The notes below the pieces were generated by a model. It was not told the DNA's origin. It saw only the letters and a list, made by a program, of their open reading frames with translations, and searched no databases. A stretch of DNA of 64,000 bases, taken from Candidatus Stoquefichus sp. SB1. Its GTDB lineage: Bacteria; Bacillota_I; Bacilli_A; Erysipelotrichales; Coprobacillaceae. Below, one piece after another: positions 9,591 through 18,190 of the stretch (the first letter of the stretch is position 1; the number at the start of each line of letters is the position of its first letter). Position numbers and translations under genes: made by a program. The DNA is taken from the NCBI RefSeq assembly GCF_001244545.1, contig NZ_LN852695.1, positions 837,158 through 901,157 of the forward strand, given 5' to 3'.

Positions 9591-11259
9591 AATCTTTTTT
9601 GATTTGTTTTGCAATTTCTTGAATAATTTGACTTGTAAATGGATTGCTTAGATTGGCATTTTTTAAAGCATCTAAGTAATCAACATTAATTGTATTTTGA
9701 GTCATATTTCGATAAGTAAGGATTGCTTCATCACGATCTTGTTGACTGAGCATCCATATTTCTAAGGCAGAAACAGCACTTGTTGCATAACTGATATAAT
9801 AGAATGGTGATTCAAAATGATGATGAATATCAACCCATTCATATGTCATTTCATATCCATAGTATTTTTTACTAATTTGCGCATGCAAAGCATTCATTTC
9901 ATCTATTGACATATCAGGATTTTCATAAACTTTTTGTTGGAATTCATCTTCTGCTGCACCTTGAATAATGCTGCTTAACATTTCAATGATTGAATTAACT
10001 TCAAAAAGTTGAGCATCATCTTTAAAAATATCTTGATAATATTTGAACATTAAGAGTTCTAAGCCTTGAGAATGAATTTCAGCAATATCTAAATTGTTAG
10101 AATCATTCCAGATTGTCTTTCCCATAAGATAAAAGTTATAATAATGACCAAATTCATGGAAGACAGTGTCTGGCGTTTTATAATCATTGGCATTAATAAA
10201 CATGAATGGACTTGAGCCAAGCAAAGTTGTAAAACCAGCATGTTGAGTATTTTTATCATTGCTGAAATGATAAAGCTGATATTTTTGCATATAGGTAAGT
10301 GCTTCTTGCATGGCTTGTGGAAACTCTTTTTTCAGTGCATCTTCAAGATAAGATATTCCACTTTCAAGTGAATATGGAGTTTTATCTAATTGACTTATTT
10401 TATTTTGATATTTCATTGATAGTGAAAGATATAAAGGTGTGACTGTTTCAAGAACGTTCTTTTCAAATTTTTGTGCATCTTCTTTAGTAAAATCACGTCC
10501 TAATACATCATAGGCATAATCAGCATAACTGTCATAACCAAGTTTCTTTGCTATTTGGATTCTGATTTTCACAAGCTGACTATAAATCGTAGCTAACTCT
10601 TTATTTTTATTTTGATAAATACGATAATAGGCATCAATATCATCTTGCTTACTAAAGTCTAAATCATCCATAGTCACTGTTTTACCCTTGATTTCAGTTG
10701 TATATTCTTTTGATAATAATGTGTTGTATTGATTGACAAGTGCTGTTTCCTGCTCTGAAAGTTCTTCAATTTCAGGTGAATTTAATTTTGCATTTTTTTG
10801 ATAACGTTCAATGAAGTCTTGACCCATTTTATTTGTGAAAGCATCTTTATATTGGGATTCAAGAATTGTTTTGGTTAAAGAATTCATTTGATTGTCAAGT
10901 TTTGTATAACTATTACTTAAAAATTGACTTTCATTATCATAATATTGACTTGTAACATCTATACTGTAAAAGACGTTTGCTAGTGATGACATATAATCAA
11001 TATTATAGAGATCATCAAGAATATCCTGATAAGCATTTAAGACATCAGCATCTTTGTTACTGTTTTGAGAAAGCTTCATAAGGTCTTCAATCTTTTGATT
11101 GGTTGCGTCAATATCAGGACGCTGATATTTCATGTCTTTAAAGGCAATATTGTCATGAGGAGGAATTGTTTCTTCATGAACCTTGGTTGTTGAAGTACAG
11201 CCACTTAATAAAAGTGCTAAAGTTACAAATAAGATAGCTATTGATTTAAATTTTTTCAT
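9586..11259 (-). CDS. Lipoprotein M3-family metallopeptidase (oligoendopeptidase F-like)
   Basis: A 557-residue protein with a lipoprotein signal (hydrophobic stretch, then lipobox LLSGC at about residues 17-21). The long helical body carries the zinc motif HEFGH at residues 368-372 and a downstream glutamate-rich segment (DIAEIHSQGLE) that supplies the third zinc ligand. M3 peptidases such as PepF cleave short peptides and are usually cytosolic. Here the signal places the enzyme on the outer face of the membrane, where it could trim peptides for uptake. It is monocistronic. Confidence 0.9.
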   Translation of the reverse strand: MKKFKSIAILFVTLALLLSGCTSTTKVHEETIPPHDNIAFKDMKYQRPDIDATNQKIEDLMKLSQNSNKDADVLNAYQDILDDLYNIDYMSSLANVFYSIDVTSQYYDNESQFLSNSYTKLDNQMNSLTKTILESQYKDAFTNKMGQDFIERYQKNAKLNSPEIEELSEQETALVNQYNTLLSKEYTTEIKGKTVTMDDLDFSKQDDIDAYYRIYQNKNKELATIYSQLVKIRIQIAKKLGYDSYADYAYDVLGRDFTKEDAQKFEKNVLETVTPLYLSLSMKYQNKISQLDKTPYSLESGISYLEDALKKEFPQAMQEALTYMQKYQLYHFSNDKNTQHAGFTTLLGSSPFMFINANDYKTPDTVFHEFGHYYNFYLMGKTIWNDSNNLDIAEIHSQGLELLMFKYYQDIFKDDAQLFEVNSIIEMLSSIIQGAAEDEFQQKVYENPDMSIDEMNALHAQISKKYYGYEMTYEWVDIHHHFESPFYYISYATSAVSALEIWMLSQQDRDEAILTYRNMTQNTINVDYLDALKNANLSNPFTSQIIQEIAKQIKKDF

Positions 11260-11350
11260 AATTTTTCTCCTTTTATTTATTATATATGGAATAAAGATTT
11301 ATTGCAATTTCTTTAGGGAAAGGGTAAATATAATATGAAAAATTGTGATA

Positions 11351-11379
11351 TTGCGGAAAATAGGATGTTGTGTTATAAT
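11351..11379 (+). promoter_or_regulatory. Promoter of the nfnAB operon
   Basis: TTGCGG (11351-11356), a 17-bp spacer and TATAAT (11374-11379) with an upstream TGT (extended -10). It lies about 30 nt before the nfnA start, giving a short leader. Confidence 0.65.
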
Positions 11380-11408
11380 CAATTCAATATAAAGAGGGGA
11401 TGATGTGG

Positions 11409-12257
11409 ATGTATAAGATTTTACGTAAAGAAACATTGAATGATGTTGTTGAATTAATGGAAATTCATGCACCATTTGTAGCTAGAAAATGTGAACCAGG
11501 TCAATTTATTATTTTGCGTGTTGGTGAGGATGGAGAAAGAATTCCATTAACAATTGCAGATTTTGATAGAGAAAAAGAAACAATTACAATTATTTATCAG
11601 ATTGTTGGTTACTCAACAAAAGCTTTAGCGGCTTTAAATGAGGGTGATGAATTAACTGATTTTGTTGGACCATTAGGAGAACCAACGAAGTTGCATCAAT
11701 CAAAACATGTAGTGGGTGTTGCTGGTGGTGTTGGTAGTGCTCCATTATTTCCACAATTAAGAGCGTTAGCGAATATGGGTGTTGATGTTGATGTCATTAT
11801 TGGTGGAAGAGAAGCTCAATATGTTTTATGGGCTGATGAATTTAGAAAGTTTTGTAAAAATGTTTATATTACAACTGATGATGGATCATTGGGACGTCAA
11901 GGATTTGTTACTCAAGTATTAGCTGAAATGATTGAAAAAGGGGAAAACATTGATGAAGTGATTGCGATTGGTCCTGTACCAATGATGAAAGCTGTTGTTG
12001 GTGTGACAAAACCACATAATATCAAAACATCTGTTTCTTTAAATCCTATTATGATTGATGGAACTGGAATGTGTGGATGTTGTCGTGTAAGTGTGGATGG
12101 AAAAATTAAATTTGCTTGTGTTGATGGACCGGATTTTGATGGTTTACAAGTTGATTTTGATGAATTAATATCACGTCAAAGAATGTTTAAAGAAGAAGAA
12201 CATGAGGTTATGGAAAATGCTAACCGTATGTGTAATTTAATGGGAGGTGCCAAATAA
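11409..12257 (+). CDS. nfnA: NfnA-type FAD/NAD-binding, [2Fe-2S] subunit of ferredoxin-NADP+ transhydrogenase
   Basis: A 282-residue ferredoxin reductase-like protein. An FAD-binding barrel (RVGEDGERIPLTIAD) is followed by an NAD domain (VVGVAGGVGSAPLFPQLRAL) and a C-terminal Cys cluster (GTGMCGCCRVSVDG...FACVDGP) for a [2Fe-2S] centre. It matches the small subunit of NfnAB, with the PyrK-like electron transfer protein as the nearest alternative. The third in-frame ATG at 11409 is chosen because AGAGGGG ends 9 nt before it, while it abuts the ATG at 11400. It overlaps the large-subunit gene by one base. Confidence 0.85.
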   Translation: MYKILRKETLNDVVELMEIHAPFVARKCEPGQFIILRVGEDGERIPLTIADFDREKETITIIYQIVGYSTKALAALNEGDELTDFVGPLGEPTKLHQSKHVVGVAGGVGSAPLFPQLRALANMGVDVDVIIGGREAQYVLWADEFRKFCKNVYITTDDGSLGRQGFVTQVLAEMIEKGENIDEVIAIGPVPMMKAVVGVTKPHNIKTSVSLNPIMIDGTGMCGCCRVSVDGKIKFACVDGPDFDGLQVDFDELISRQRMFKEEEHEVMENANRMCNLMGGAK

Positions 12258-13651
12258 TGCCTAACATGTCATTAGAAAAGGTGAAAATACCTGAACAAGA
12301 ACCAAATGTCAGAAATAAAAATTTTGAAGAAGTTTCATTAGGATATACAAAAGAACAGGCAATGGAAGAAGCAACTCGTTGCTTAAATTGTAAACATCAG
12401 CCATGTAAACAAGGTTGTCCAGTAGGTGTACCAATTCCTGAATTTATTGCAGAAGTGGCGCAAGGACATTTTGAAGAAGCTTATGAAATTATTACTCAAG
12501 AAAATGCTTTACCAGCTATTTGCGGACGTGTTTGTCCTCAAGAAAATCAATGTGAGGGAAAATGTGTACGTGGGATTAAAGGTGAATCAGTAGGAATTGG
12601 TCGTTTAGAAAGATTTGTTGCTGATTATCATAGAGAACATGGACAAAAGAAAAACATTCAAATAGAAAAAAATGGTAAGAAAGTGGCAGTTGTTGGAAGT
12701 GGGCCAGCTGGAATTACTTGTGCTGGTGAATTGGCTAAAAAAGGCTATGATGTCACTGTGTTTGAAGCATTGCACAAAACAGGAGGAGTGCTTTCTTATG
12801 GTATTCCTGAGTTCCGTTTGCCAAAAGCTTTGGTACAAAGTGAGGTTGATGGTGTTGCTGAACTTGGCGTCGATTTCCAAACAAATGTTGTTGTTGGAAG
12901 ATCAATTACAATTGATGAATTACAGCAACAAGGCTATGAGGCTATATTTGTAGGAAGTGGAGCTGGGTTACCAAGATTCCAAGGTATTCCAGGTGAAAAC
13001 TTAAATGGTGTTTATGCTGCAAATGAATTCTTGACACGTGTGAATTTGATGAAAGGTTATCAATTTCCAAATCATCCAACACCTGTTAAAATTAGTGATA
13101 CAGTTTGTGTCATTGGGGCAGGAAATGTGGCAATGGATGCTGCGAGAACAGCAAAACGTTTAGGCGCAAAAGATGTCTATATTGTTTATCGTCGTGGAGC
13201 AGAAGAGGTGCCAGCACGAGCTGAGGAAGTTCATCATGCTAAAGAAGAAGGCATCATCTTTAAGTTATTAACAAATCCAGTGAAAATTGAAGGTGAAGAT
13301 GGCTGGGTAAAATCAATGGAATGTGTTGAGATGGAACTTGGTGAACCAGATGATAGTGGTAGAAGAAGACCAGTTGTGAAAGAGGGATCAAATTTCACAA
13401 TTGAAACAGGTACAGTCATTGTATCTATTGGTCAAAGTCCAAATCCATTAATCAGAACAACAACTCCTGGTTTAGATACACAAAAATGGGGTGGAATCAT
13501 TGTTGATGAAGAAACAATGAAGACTTCTAAAGATGGTGTTTATGCTGGTGGAGACGTTGTAACTGGAGCAGCAACTGTTATTTTAGCAATGGGAGCTGGA
13601 AAAACAGCTGCTAAAGCTATTGATGAAGCTTTAAAACAAAAAGATAAATAA
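12257..13651 (+). CDS. nfnB: NfnB-type large subunit / GltD-like NADPH oxidoreductase
   Basis: A 464-residue protein with N-terminal Cys clusters for [4Fe-4S] centres (CLNCKHQPCKQGCPVG and CGRVCPQENQCEGKCVRG). An FAD Rossmann motif (VVGSGPAGITCAGEL) and an NADPH Rossmann motif (VIGAGNVAMDAART) follow. It is homologous to the glutamate synthase small subunit. The partner gene is the FAD/[2Fe-2S] subunit rather than a GltB large subunit, so NfnB of the electron-bifurcating NADH-dependent reduced ferredoxin:NADP+ oxidoreductase is the best call. That complex balances NADH, NADPH and ferredoxin in fermenting anaerobes. GGGAGGT precedes the start. Confidence 0.87.
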   Translation: MPNMSLEKVKIPEQEPNVRNKNFEEVSLGYTKEQAMEEATRCLNCKHQPCKQGCPVGVPIPEFIAEVAQGHFEEAYEIITQENALPAICGRVCPQENQCEGKCVRGIKGESVGIGRLERFVADYHREHGQKKNIQIEKNGKKVAVVGSGPAGITCAGELAKKGYDVTVFEALHKTGGVLSYGIPEFRLPKALVQSEVDGVAELGVDFQTNVVVGRSITIDELQQQGYEAIFVGSGAGLPRFQGIPGENLNGVYAANEFLTRVNLMKGYQFPNHPTPVKISDTVCVIGAGNVAMDAARTAKRLGAKDVYIVYRRGAEEVPARAEEVHHAKEEGIIFKLLTNPVKIEGEDGWVKSMECVEMELGEPDDSGRRRPVVKEGSNFTIETGTVIVSIGQSPNPLIRTTTPGLDTQKWGGIIVDEETMKTSKDGVYAGGDVVTGAATVILAMGAGKTAAKAIDEALKQKDK

Positions 13652-13677
13652 TTTCTTGTTATAAATTATTATAAAAG

Positions 13678-13717
13678 CTTATTCTTATGGAATTTTCCTT
13701 TAAGAATAAGTTTTTTT
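13678..13717 (+). terminator. Terminator after nfnAB
   Basis: A ten-base stem (CTTATTCTTA at 13678-13687 with TAAGAATAAG at 13701-13710) is followed by seven T. Confidence 0.85.
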
Positions 13718-13735
13718 AATAGAGTATGGAATGTA

Positions 13736-13763
13736 TTGACAATTTTTAAATATATGTTATATT
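13736..13763 (+). promoter_or_regulatory. Promoter of the GntR-controlled sugar locus (first gene)
   Basis: TTGACA (13736-13741), a 16-bp spacer and TATATT (13758-13763) lie 54 nt before the GH1 start. A GntR-type palindrome follows directly, so a bound repressor would block initiation or elongation. Confidence 0.75.
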
Positions 13764-13770
13764 ATAGTCA

Positions 13771-13786
13771 TAATGTTATAACATTA
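13771..13786. promoter_or_regulatory. GntR operator 1, TAATGTTATAACATTA
   Basis: A perfect 16-bp palindrome just downstream of the -10 box. Its ATGTTATAACAT core recurs at 16028-16039 and 16092-16103 around the EIIC promoter. The locus encodes one GntR/UTRA regulator, which is the obvious candidate binder. Confidence 0.75.
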
Positions 13787-13816
13787 CAAAAATTAACATT
13801 ATGAGAGGACAAAATT

Positions 13817-15202
13817 ATGAAATATGAATTTCCAAAGAATTTTAAGTGGGGTAGTGCAGTATGGGCTCAAGGAACAGAAGGAGCATTTGATAAGGATGGA
13901 AAAGCACCAACAGTATGGGATGAATACTATCGTTTATCACCTGAACGCTTCTATAATGAAGTAGGTCCTAGTGAGACATTAAATTGGTATGAGGATTATG
14001 AGAGATATGCTCAATTAGCCAAGGATATTGGTCATAACAGTTTTAGAACTTCTATTTTATGGGCTAGATTATTGCCTGATGGAAAAAATGTCAATGAAAA
14101 GGCAGTAGAGTTCTATACAAACATGTTTAAATCTTTTAAAGAAAAGGGTATGGAATTGTCTATTGTTTTGTATTGGTTTGATATGCCATTGTTGTTTGAG
14201 AAACAAGGTGGATTTACAAAACGTGATGTGATTGAGCCATTTGCTTATTATTGTCAGAAATGTTTTGAATTATTTGATGGGTTGGTAGATATTTGGTATA
14301 TCTATAATGAACCAATTGTCGATGTGATGTTTAAGTATCAAAATGATATGTGCTATCCAAATTTATTAGATTGGAATTTAGCAAATAATGCAATTTATCA
14401 CATGGTTGTAGCACATGCGAAGGTTGTAGAAGTCTTTAAGAATGGGAATTATCAAGGAAAAATAGGATCAGTATTGAATCATGGACATATTTATGCAAGA
14501 AGTGAGCATCCTGCTGATCTTTTAGCAAAACATCGTGTTGAATTGATGATGCAGTTATCTTATGAAGAACCATTGTTACTTGGTAAAGTCAATGAAGAGT
14601 GGTTAGCATTTGTAAAAGAGTATGGTGCTCAAATAGATGTTTATGAAGAAGATGCTCAATTAATTGCGGATAATACAATATCAGTGTTAGGATTAAATAT
14701 TTATAGTCCAGAAAGAGTTAAGTGCCTTTCATATCAAAGAAATCCAGAAGCACCAATTACATTTGATTCGTTTAGTGAACCTTATATCATGCATGGTCGT
14801 CAAATGAATAGCGATCGAGGTTGGGAAATTTATCCAAAATGCCTTTATGATACATTAATGTTAATGAAGGAAGAATATGGAAATCCTGAGATGAGAATTA
14901 CAGAGAATGGTATGGGTATTCAAAATGAATATCGTTTTAGAAATAAAGAAGGGCAAATCCAAGATGATTATCGTATAGATTATGTTAAGAAACATTTAAT
15001 TTGGGCTTACAAAGCTATTCAGGAAGGTGTTCATCTCGTTGGTTATAACATGTGGTCATTTGTTGATTTATGGTCACCATCAAATCAATTTAAAAACTGT
15101 TATGGTTTCTATGAATATGATTTAAAATCTGGAGAAACAAAACGTAAAAAGAGTGCGGATTGGTTCGAATATGTAACGAAAGTTAACGGTTTTGAAGAAT
15201 AA
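13817..15202 (+). CDS. Glycoside hydrolase family 1 protein with a non-standard phosphate-binding loop
   Basis: A 461-residue GH1 enzyme with acid/base Glu165 (YNEPIVD) and nucleophile Glu363 (ITENGMG). The N-terminal glycone motif WAQGTEGAF is normal. In the C-terminal loop, where 6-phospho-glycosidases have a Ser with a Lys-Arg-Tyr signature, this protein reads SPSNQFKNCYG. Ser and Tyr align, but Asn takes the usual Lys position and the Lys is one residue early. It may therefore use unphosphorylated or unusual glycosides. It is first in the GntR-controlled sugar locus and directly under an operator. Confidence 0.88.
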   Translation: MKYEFPKNFKWGSAVWAQGTEGAFDKDGKAPTVWDEYYRLSPERFYNEVGPSETLNWYEDYERYAQLAKDIGHNSFRTSILWARLLPDGKNVNEKAVEFYTNMFKSFKEKGMELSIVLYWFDMPLLFEKQGGFTKRDVIEPFAYYCQKCFELFDGLVDIWYIYNEPIVDVMFKYQNDMCYPNLLDWNLANNAIYHMVVAHAKVVEVFKNGNYQGKIGSVLNHGHIYARSEHPADLLAKHRVELMMQLSYEEPLLLGKVNEEWLAFVKEYGAQIDVYEEDAQLIADNTISVLGLNIYSPERVKCLSYQRNPEAPITFDSFSEPYIMHGRQMNSDRGWEIYPKCLYDTLMLMKEEYGNPEMRITENGMGIQNEYRFRNKEGQIQDDYRIDYVKKHLIWAYKAIQEGVHLVGYNMWSFVDLWSPSNQFKNCYGFYEYDLKSGETKRKKSADWFEYVTKVNGFEE

Positions 15203-15212
15203 TACATGATAG

Positions 15213-15242
15213 TTTACAAAATTTGGTAATATAGTGTATAAT
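15213..15242 (+). promoter_or_regulatory. Promoter of the gntR gene
   Basis: TTTACA (15213-15218), an 18-bp spacer and TATAAT (15237-15242), with the gntR ribosome site about 20 nt later. No copy of the palindromic operator lies here, so the regulator may be expressed constitutively. Confidence 0.6.
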
Positions 15243-15274
15243 GAAAAGAAGTTATAATGAAGAGAGGGAGTAAC

Positions 15275-15988
15275 ATGAAATTAAGTTTTCAAAGTGGACA
15301 AAAGCCATTATGGAGTCAGCTTTATGACATATTGGAATCACGTATTCTTAATGGTGATTACCAGGAAGGTGAAGTTTTACCAAGCGAGATGGCTTTAATG
15401 GAAGAGTTTGAGGTTTCTAGAGTGACAGTACGTCAAGCGATGGATAAACTGATCAATGCTAAACTGATTTCTAGAAAAAGAGGAAAAGGGACTATTGTTT
15501 TAAAACGTGAAAATACTGTGGCAACTTCTTTTCAATCTTCTTTTAATGGTGTGGAAGAAAAAAATAATGCAAACGATAGACGCGTTATTAGTGTAGAATA
15601 TGCCTCGCCGCCTATTGATGTTGCTTATTTCTTTGGTGTTTCAGTCAATCGTCCAGTTTTAAAGTTAACTCGACAGACATATGTAGATGGGAAACCTGTA
15701 ACTCATTATGAGTCTTATATTAATCCTATTGTGCCAGTAGATGATCAAACTGATTTTAGTGGATCTATGTATGCAAAATTAGAACAAGCTGGTTACCCTA
15801 TTACACATGTTAAAGAAAAAATCACAGCTGCGCTTATGACAGCTAAAGAAAAAGAAATGTTTGGTGTGACAAAGAATGAAGCACTTATGAATCGTATTAG
15901 AATGGGAAGTTCTGAAGATATTCCAATTGAGTATACATATTCAAGATATGTTGCAAATGGATATGAACTGGTCATAGATTTGAAATAG
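15275..15988 (+). CDS. GntR-family regulator with UTRA effector domain
   Basis: A 237-residue HutC-subfamily protein. The N-terminal winged helix (LWSQLYDILESRILNGDYQ, then PSEMALMEEFEVSRVTVRQAMDKL and KRGKGTIV) is followed by a UTRA ligand domain (about 95-235). Such proteins repress sugar operons and are released by sugar phosphates. The start at 15275 is chosen because AGAGGGAG lies just before it; the upstream ATG at 15257 has no ribosome site. Three palindromes sharing ATGTTATAACAT flank its neighbours and are its likely targets. Confidence 0.92.
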   Translation: MKLSFQSGQKPLWSQLYDILESRILNGDYQEGEVLPSEMALMEEFEVSRVTVRQAMDKLINAKLISRKRGKGTIVLKRENTVATSFQSSFNGVEEKNNANDRRVISVEYASPPIDVAYFFGVSVNRPVLKLTRQTYVDGKPVTHYESYINPIVPVDDQTDFSGSMYAKLEQAGYPITHVKEKITAALMTAKEKEMFGVTKNEALMNRIRMGSSEDIPIEYTYSRYVANGYELVIDLK

Positions 15989-16015
15989 ATAAGGTACAAT
16001 GTATCTTATCTTTTA

Positions 16016-16051
16016 TTTTATGTTAGAATGTTATAACATTCTAACATAAAA
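16016..16051. promoter_or_regulatory. GntR operator 2: 36-bp perfect palindrome
   Basis: Positions 16016-16033 and 16034-16051 are exact inverted complements with no loop, centred on GTTATAAC. The site lies immediately upstream of the EIIC promoter -35 box and shares its core with operators 1 and 3. There is no T-run after it on the plus strand, so it is better read as an operator than a terminator. Confidence 0.7.
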
Positions 16052-16054
16052 GTG

Positions 16055-16082
16055 TTGCATTCTCTAAAAGTTGTGCTATAAT
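16055..16082 (+). promoter_or_regulatory. Promoter of the EIIC-isomerase operon
   Basis: TTGCAT (16055-16060), a 16-bp spacer and TATAAT (16077-16082) with an extended TGC. It is bracketed by palindromic operators 2 and 3, an arrangement suited to tight repression or looping. Confidence 0.8.
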
Positions 16083-16091
16083 AACATTGTA

Positions 16092-16103
16092 ATGTTATAA
16101 CAT
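16092..16103. promoter_or_regulatory. GntR operator 3, ATGTTATAACAT
   Basis: A perfect 12-bp palindrome just downstream of the -10 box, about 60 bp centre-to-centre from operator 2 and identical to the core of operator 1. Confidence 0.7.
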
Positions 16104-16124
16104 ATAAGGATGAGGAGGATAAAA

Positions 16125-17402
16125 ATGAATAAGTTTCAAGAAAAACTAGAAGGCATATTAATGCCTATAGGGAGTAAGATTGCGAATAACAAGTATCTTA
16201 AAGTTTTACAAAAATCATTTATTGCTGTTATGCCATTGACGATTGCTGGGTCAATTGCATTGATTATTTCGTATTTTCCATTTATTGATTATGTCGTACC
16301 TGCTGATGTTTTGAATGAGATTATCACTTTCTTGGATGCAATGTCAAGTGCAACATTAAGTATTGTCGCTTTATTCTTGGCTGGAGTTATTGGATATTAT
16401 TATACACGTCAAGAAGAACATGAAGGTATTTTTGGAGCTATTGTTATGATCTGCTGTTTCTTAATAGTGACTCCAATGGGTTGGAATGAAGAAGGTGCGT
16501 TTGCATATATTCCAATGACTTGGTTAGGTGGACAAGGTTTATTAACTGCTATGATTGTTGGTTTTGGTGGTAGTATTCTTTATAACAAATTTATGAATTC
16601 TAAAATGACAATTAAATTACCAGAGTCAGTCCCACCAATGGTTGCTGAACCATTTAAAATGTTAGTACCTGCATTAGTGACATTCATTACTTTTGCTGCA
16701 GTAAGATATGGTATGTCATTTACATCTTATGGAGATATCCATACATTATTGTTTAATGTTTTCCAAACACCATTAATGGCTTTGGGAACAAGTTTACCTG
16801 CTTCGATTATTATTGTTGTCTTTATTCAGGCATTATGGTTTATGGGATTGCATGGACAGAATATTGCTGGTTCTGTTATGACACCAATTTGGAATGCAGC
16901 TATGATTGCTAACTTAACTGCTGTACAGAATGGGCAATCACCTCAATATATTTTTACTGGTCAATTCTTTACAGGATTTATTTGGATGCAATTTGTATCA
17001 CTTATTGTTGCTTGTTTAATAAGTGCTAAGAGTGAGCAATTAAAGGCGGTAGGAAAATTGTCAGTTGGTTCTGCTTGTTTTAATATTTCTGAACCAATTG
17101 TCTTTGGATCACCAGTTGTTTTGAACTTTATGTTATTGATTCCATGGATTGTAACAATGGCAGTCTATGTTCTTGTGACTTGGGGATTTATGAAATCTGG
17201 ATTATGTCCTTATCCATTAGGAGCAGATATTCCTTGGACAACACCTCCACTTATTTCAGGTTGGTTAATTACTGGTTCACCGATGGGAGCAGTTGTTCAA
17301 ATTGTCAATGTTATTATTGGAACATGTATCTATTTACCATTTGTAAAAATGTATGATAAGCAATTGGTTAAACAAGAACAAGAAGGACAAATTGAGGCTT
17401 AA
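16125..17402 (+). CDS. PTS EIIC permease, cellobiose/lactose (CelB/LacE) family
   Basis: A 425-residue polytopic membrane protein opening MNKFQEKLEGILMPIGSKIA and containing NISEPIVFGSP, the pattern of the lactose/cellobiose EIIC family. It transports the sugar while EIIB phosphorylates it. No EIIA or EIIB gene lies in this locus, so it must borrow them from elsewhere or act without phosphorylation. The start at 16125 follows GAGGAGG by 6 nt; the ATG at 16110 lies before that site. It heads a tightly packed operon. Confidence 0.9.
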   Translation: MNKFQEKLEGILMPIGSKIANNKYLKVLQKSFIAVMPLTIAGSIALIISYFPFIDYVVPADVLNEIITFLDAMSSATLSIVALFLAGVIGYYYTRQEEHEGIFGAIVMICCFLIVTPMGWNEEGAFAYIPMTWLGGQGLLTAMIVGFGGSILYNKFMNSKMTIKLPESVPPMVAEPFKMLVPALVTFITFAAVRYGMSFTSYGDIHTLLFNVFQTPLMALGTSLPASIIIVVFIQALWFMGLHGQNIAGSVMTPIWNAAMIANLTAVQNGQSPQYIFTGQFFTGFIWMQFVSLIVACLISAKSEQLKAVGKLSVGSACFNISEPIVFGSPVVLNFMLLIPWIVTMAVYVLVTWGFMKSGLCPYPLGADIPWTTPPLISGWLITGSPMGAVVQIVNVIIGTCIYLPFVKMYDKQLVKQEQEGQIEA

Positions 17403-17404
17403 TT

Positions 17405-18181
17405 ATGAAATTTGATCCTGGATTTGATATTCAACCAATATATGAACCATTAGGATTTCAATATGGTGAACATGTTTTTGGACCTGAAGTAGAAAATAGA
17501 AGTTTAGATGCAATAAGAAAAAATCTTATGGATCCTCATTGTGAGGGTCCTCAGGTTGTTTATTCAATTGCGATGGATGTAGGAAATGAACAAGATAAAC
17601 CTCATATGTTAGAACGTAATCTTTTATATGGTGCTGTGACATATGCAAAAGGAACATTGGGAAAAGAACCTGTTCGTTCGCAAGGACATATTCATGCTGT
17701 ATCACCATCTTGTGGCATGTCAACTTGTGAGGTTTATGAGATTTGGAGTGGAGCTGCTTATATTTATATGCAGGAAACAGCACTTGATAATCCTGGCAGA
17801 TGCTTTGCTGTTTATGCAAAACCAGGTGACGTTGTGATTGTTCCACCAGGTTGGGCACATGCAACTATTGTTGCTGATATAACCCAGAATTTAACTTTTG
17901 GAGCTTGGTGTGTGAGAGATTATGGTTTTGACTATGATGATGTCAGAACTCATAAAGGGGTGGCCTGGTTCCCAATTGTGAATGAAAATAAAATTGATTT
18001 TATAGCTAACCAGTTTTATCAAGAAAGTCAGTTGGTTGTGAAAGAACCAAGAATATATAAGGAATTTGGGATTCGTAAAGGTGTTCCTATCTATCAGCAA
18101 TTTGTTGAAAATCCAGATTTGTTCTTATTTGTCTCTCAACCACAAATCGCAAAAGAGAAGTGGGAAAACTTTATCCCCTAG
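17405..18181 (+). CDS. Cupin-type glucose-6-phosphate isomerase-like protein, long form
   Basis: A 258-residue cupin. It carries the metal motif of the archaeal-type phosphoglucose isomerase family (SQGHIHAVSPSC...CEVYEIW), then GDVVIVPPGWAHATI with the second-half histidine. In that family a metal ion held by these residues interconverts glucose-6-phosphate and fructose-6-phosphate. It lies 2 bp after the EIIC gene and 9 bp before a second, shorter cupin of the same type. The N- and C-terminal extensions are not seen in the short archaeal enzymes. The true substrate is uncertain. Confidence 0.75.
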   Translation: MKFDPGFDIQPIYEPLGFQYGEHVFGPEVENRSLDAIRKNLMDPHCEGPQVVYSIAMDVGNEQDKPHMLERNLLYGAVTYAKGTLGKEPVRSQGHIHAVSPSCGMSTCEVYEIWSGAAYIYMQETALDNPGRCFAVYAKPGDVVIVPPGWAHATIVADITQNLTFGAWCVRDYGFDYDDVRTHKGVAWFPIVNENKIDFIANQFYQESQLVVKEPRIYKEFGIRKGVPIYQQFVENPDLFLFVSQPQIAKEKWENFIP

Positions 18182-18190
18182 GAGGTATAT

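Noticed and set aside
16016-16051. 36-bp palindrome considered as a terminator of gntR
   Set aside because: There is no T-run after it on the plus strand, and its core matches the two operator sites, so an operator fits better.
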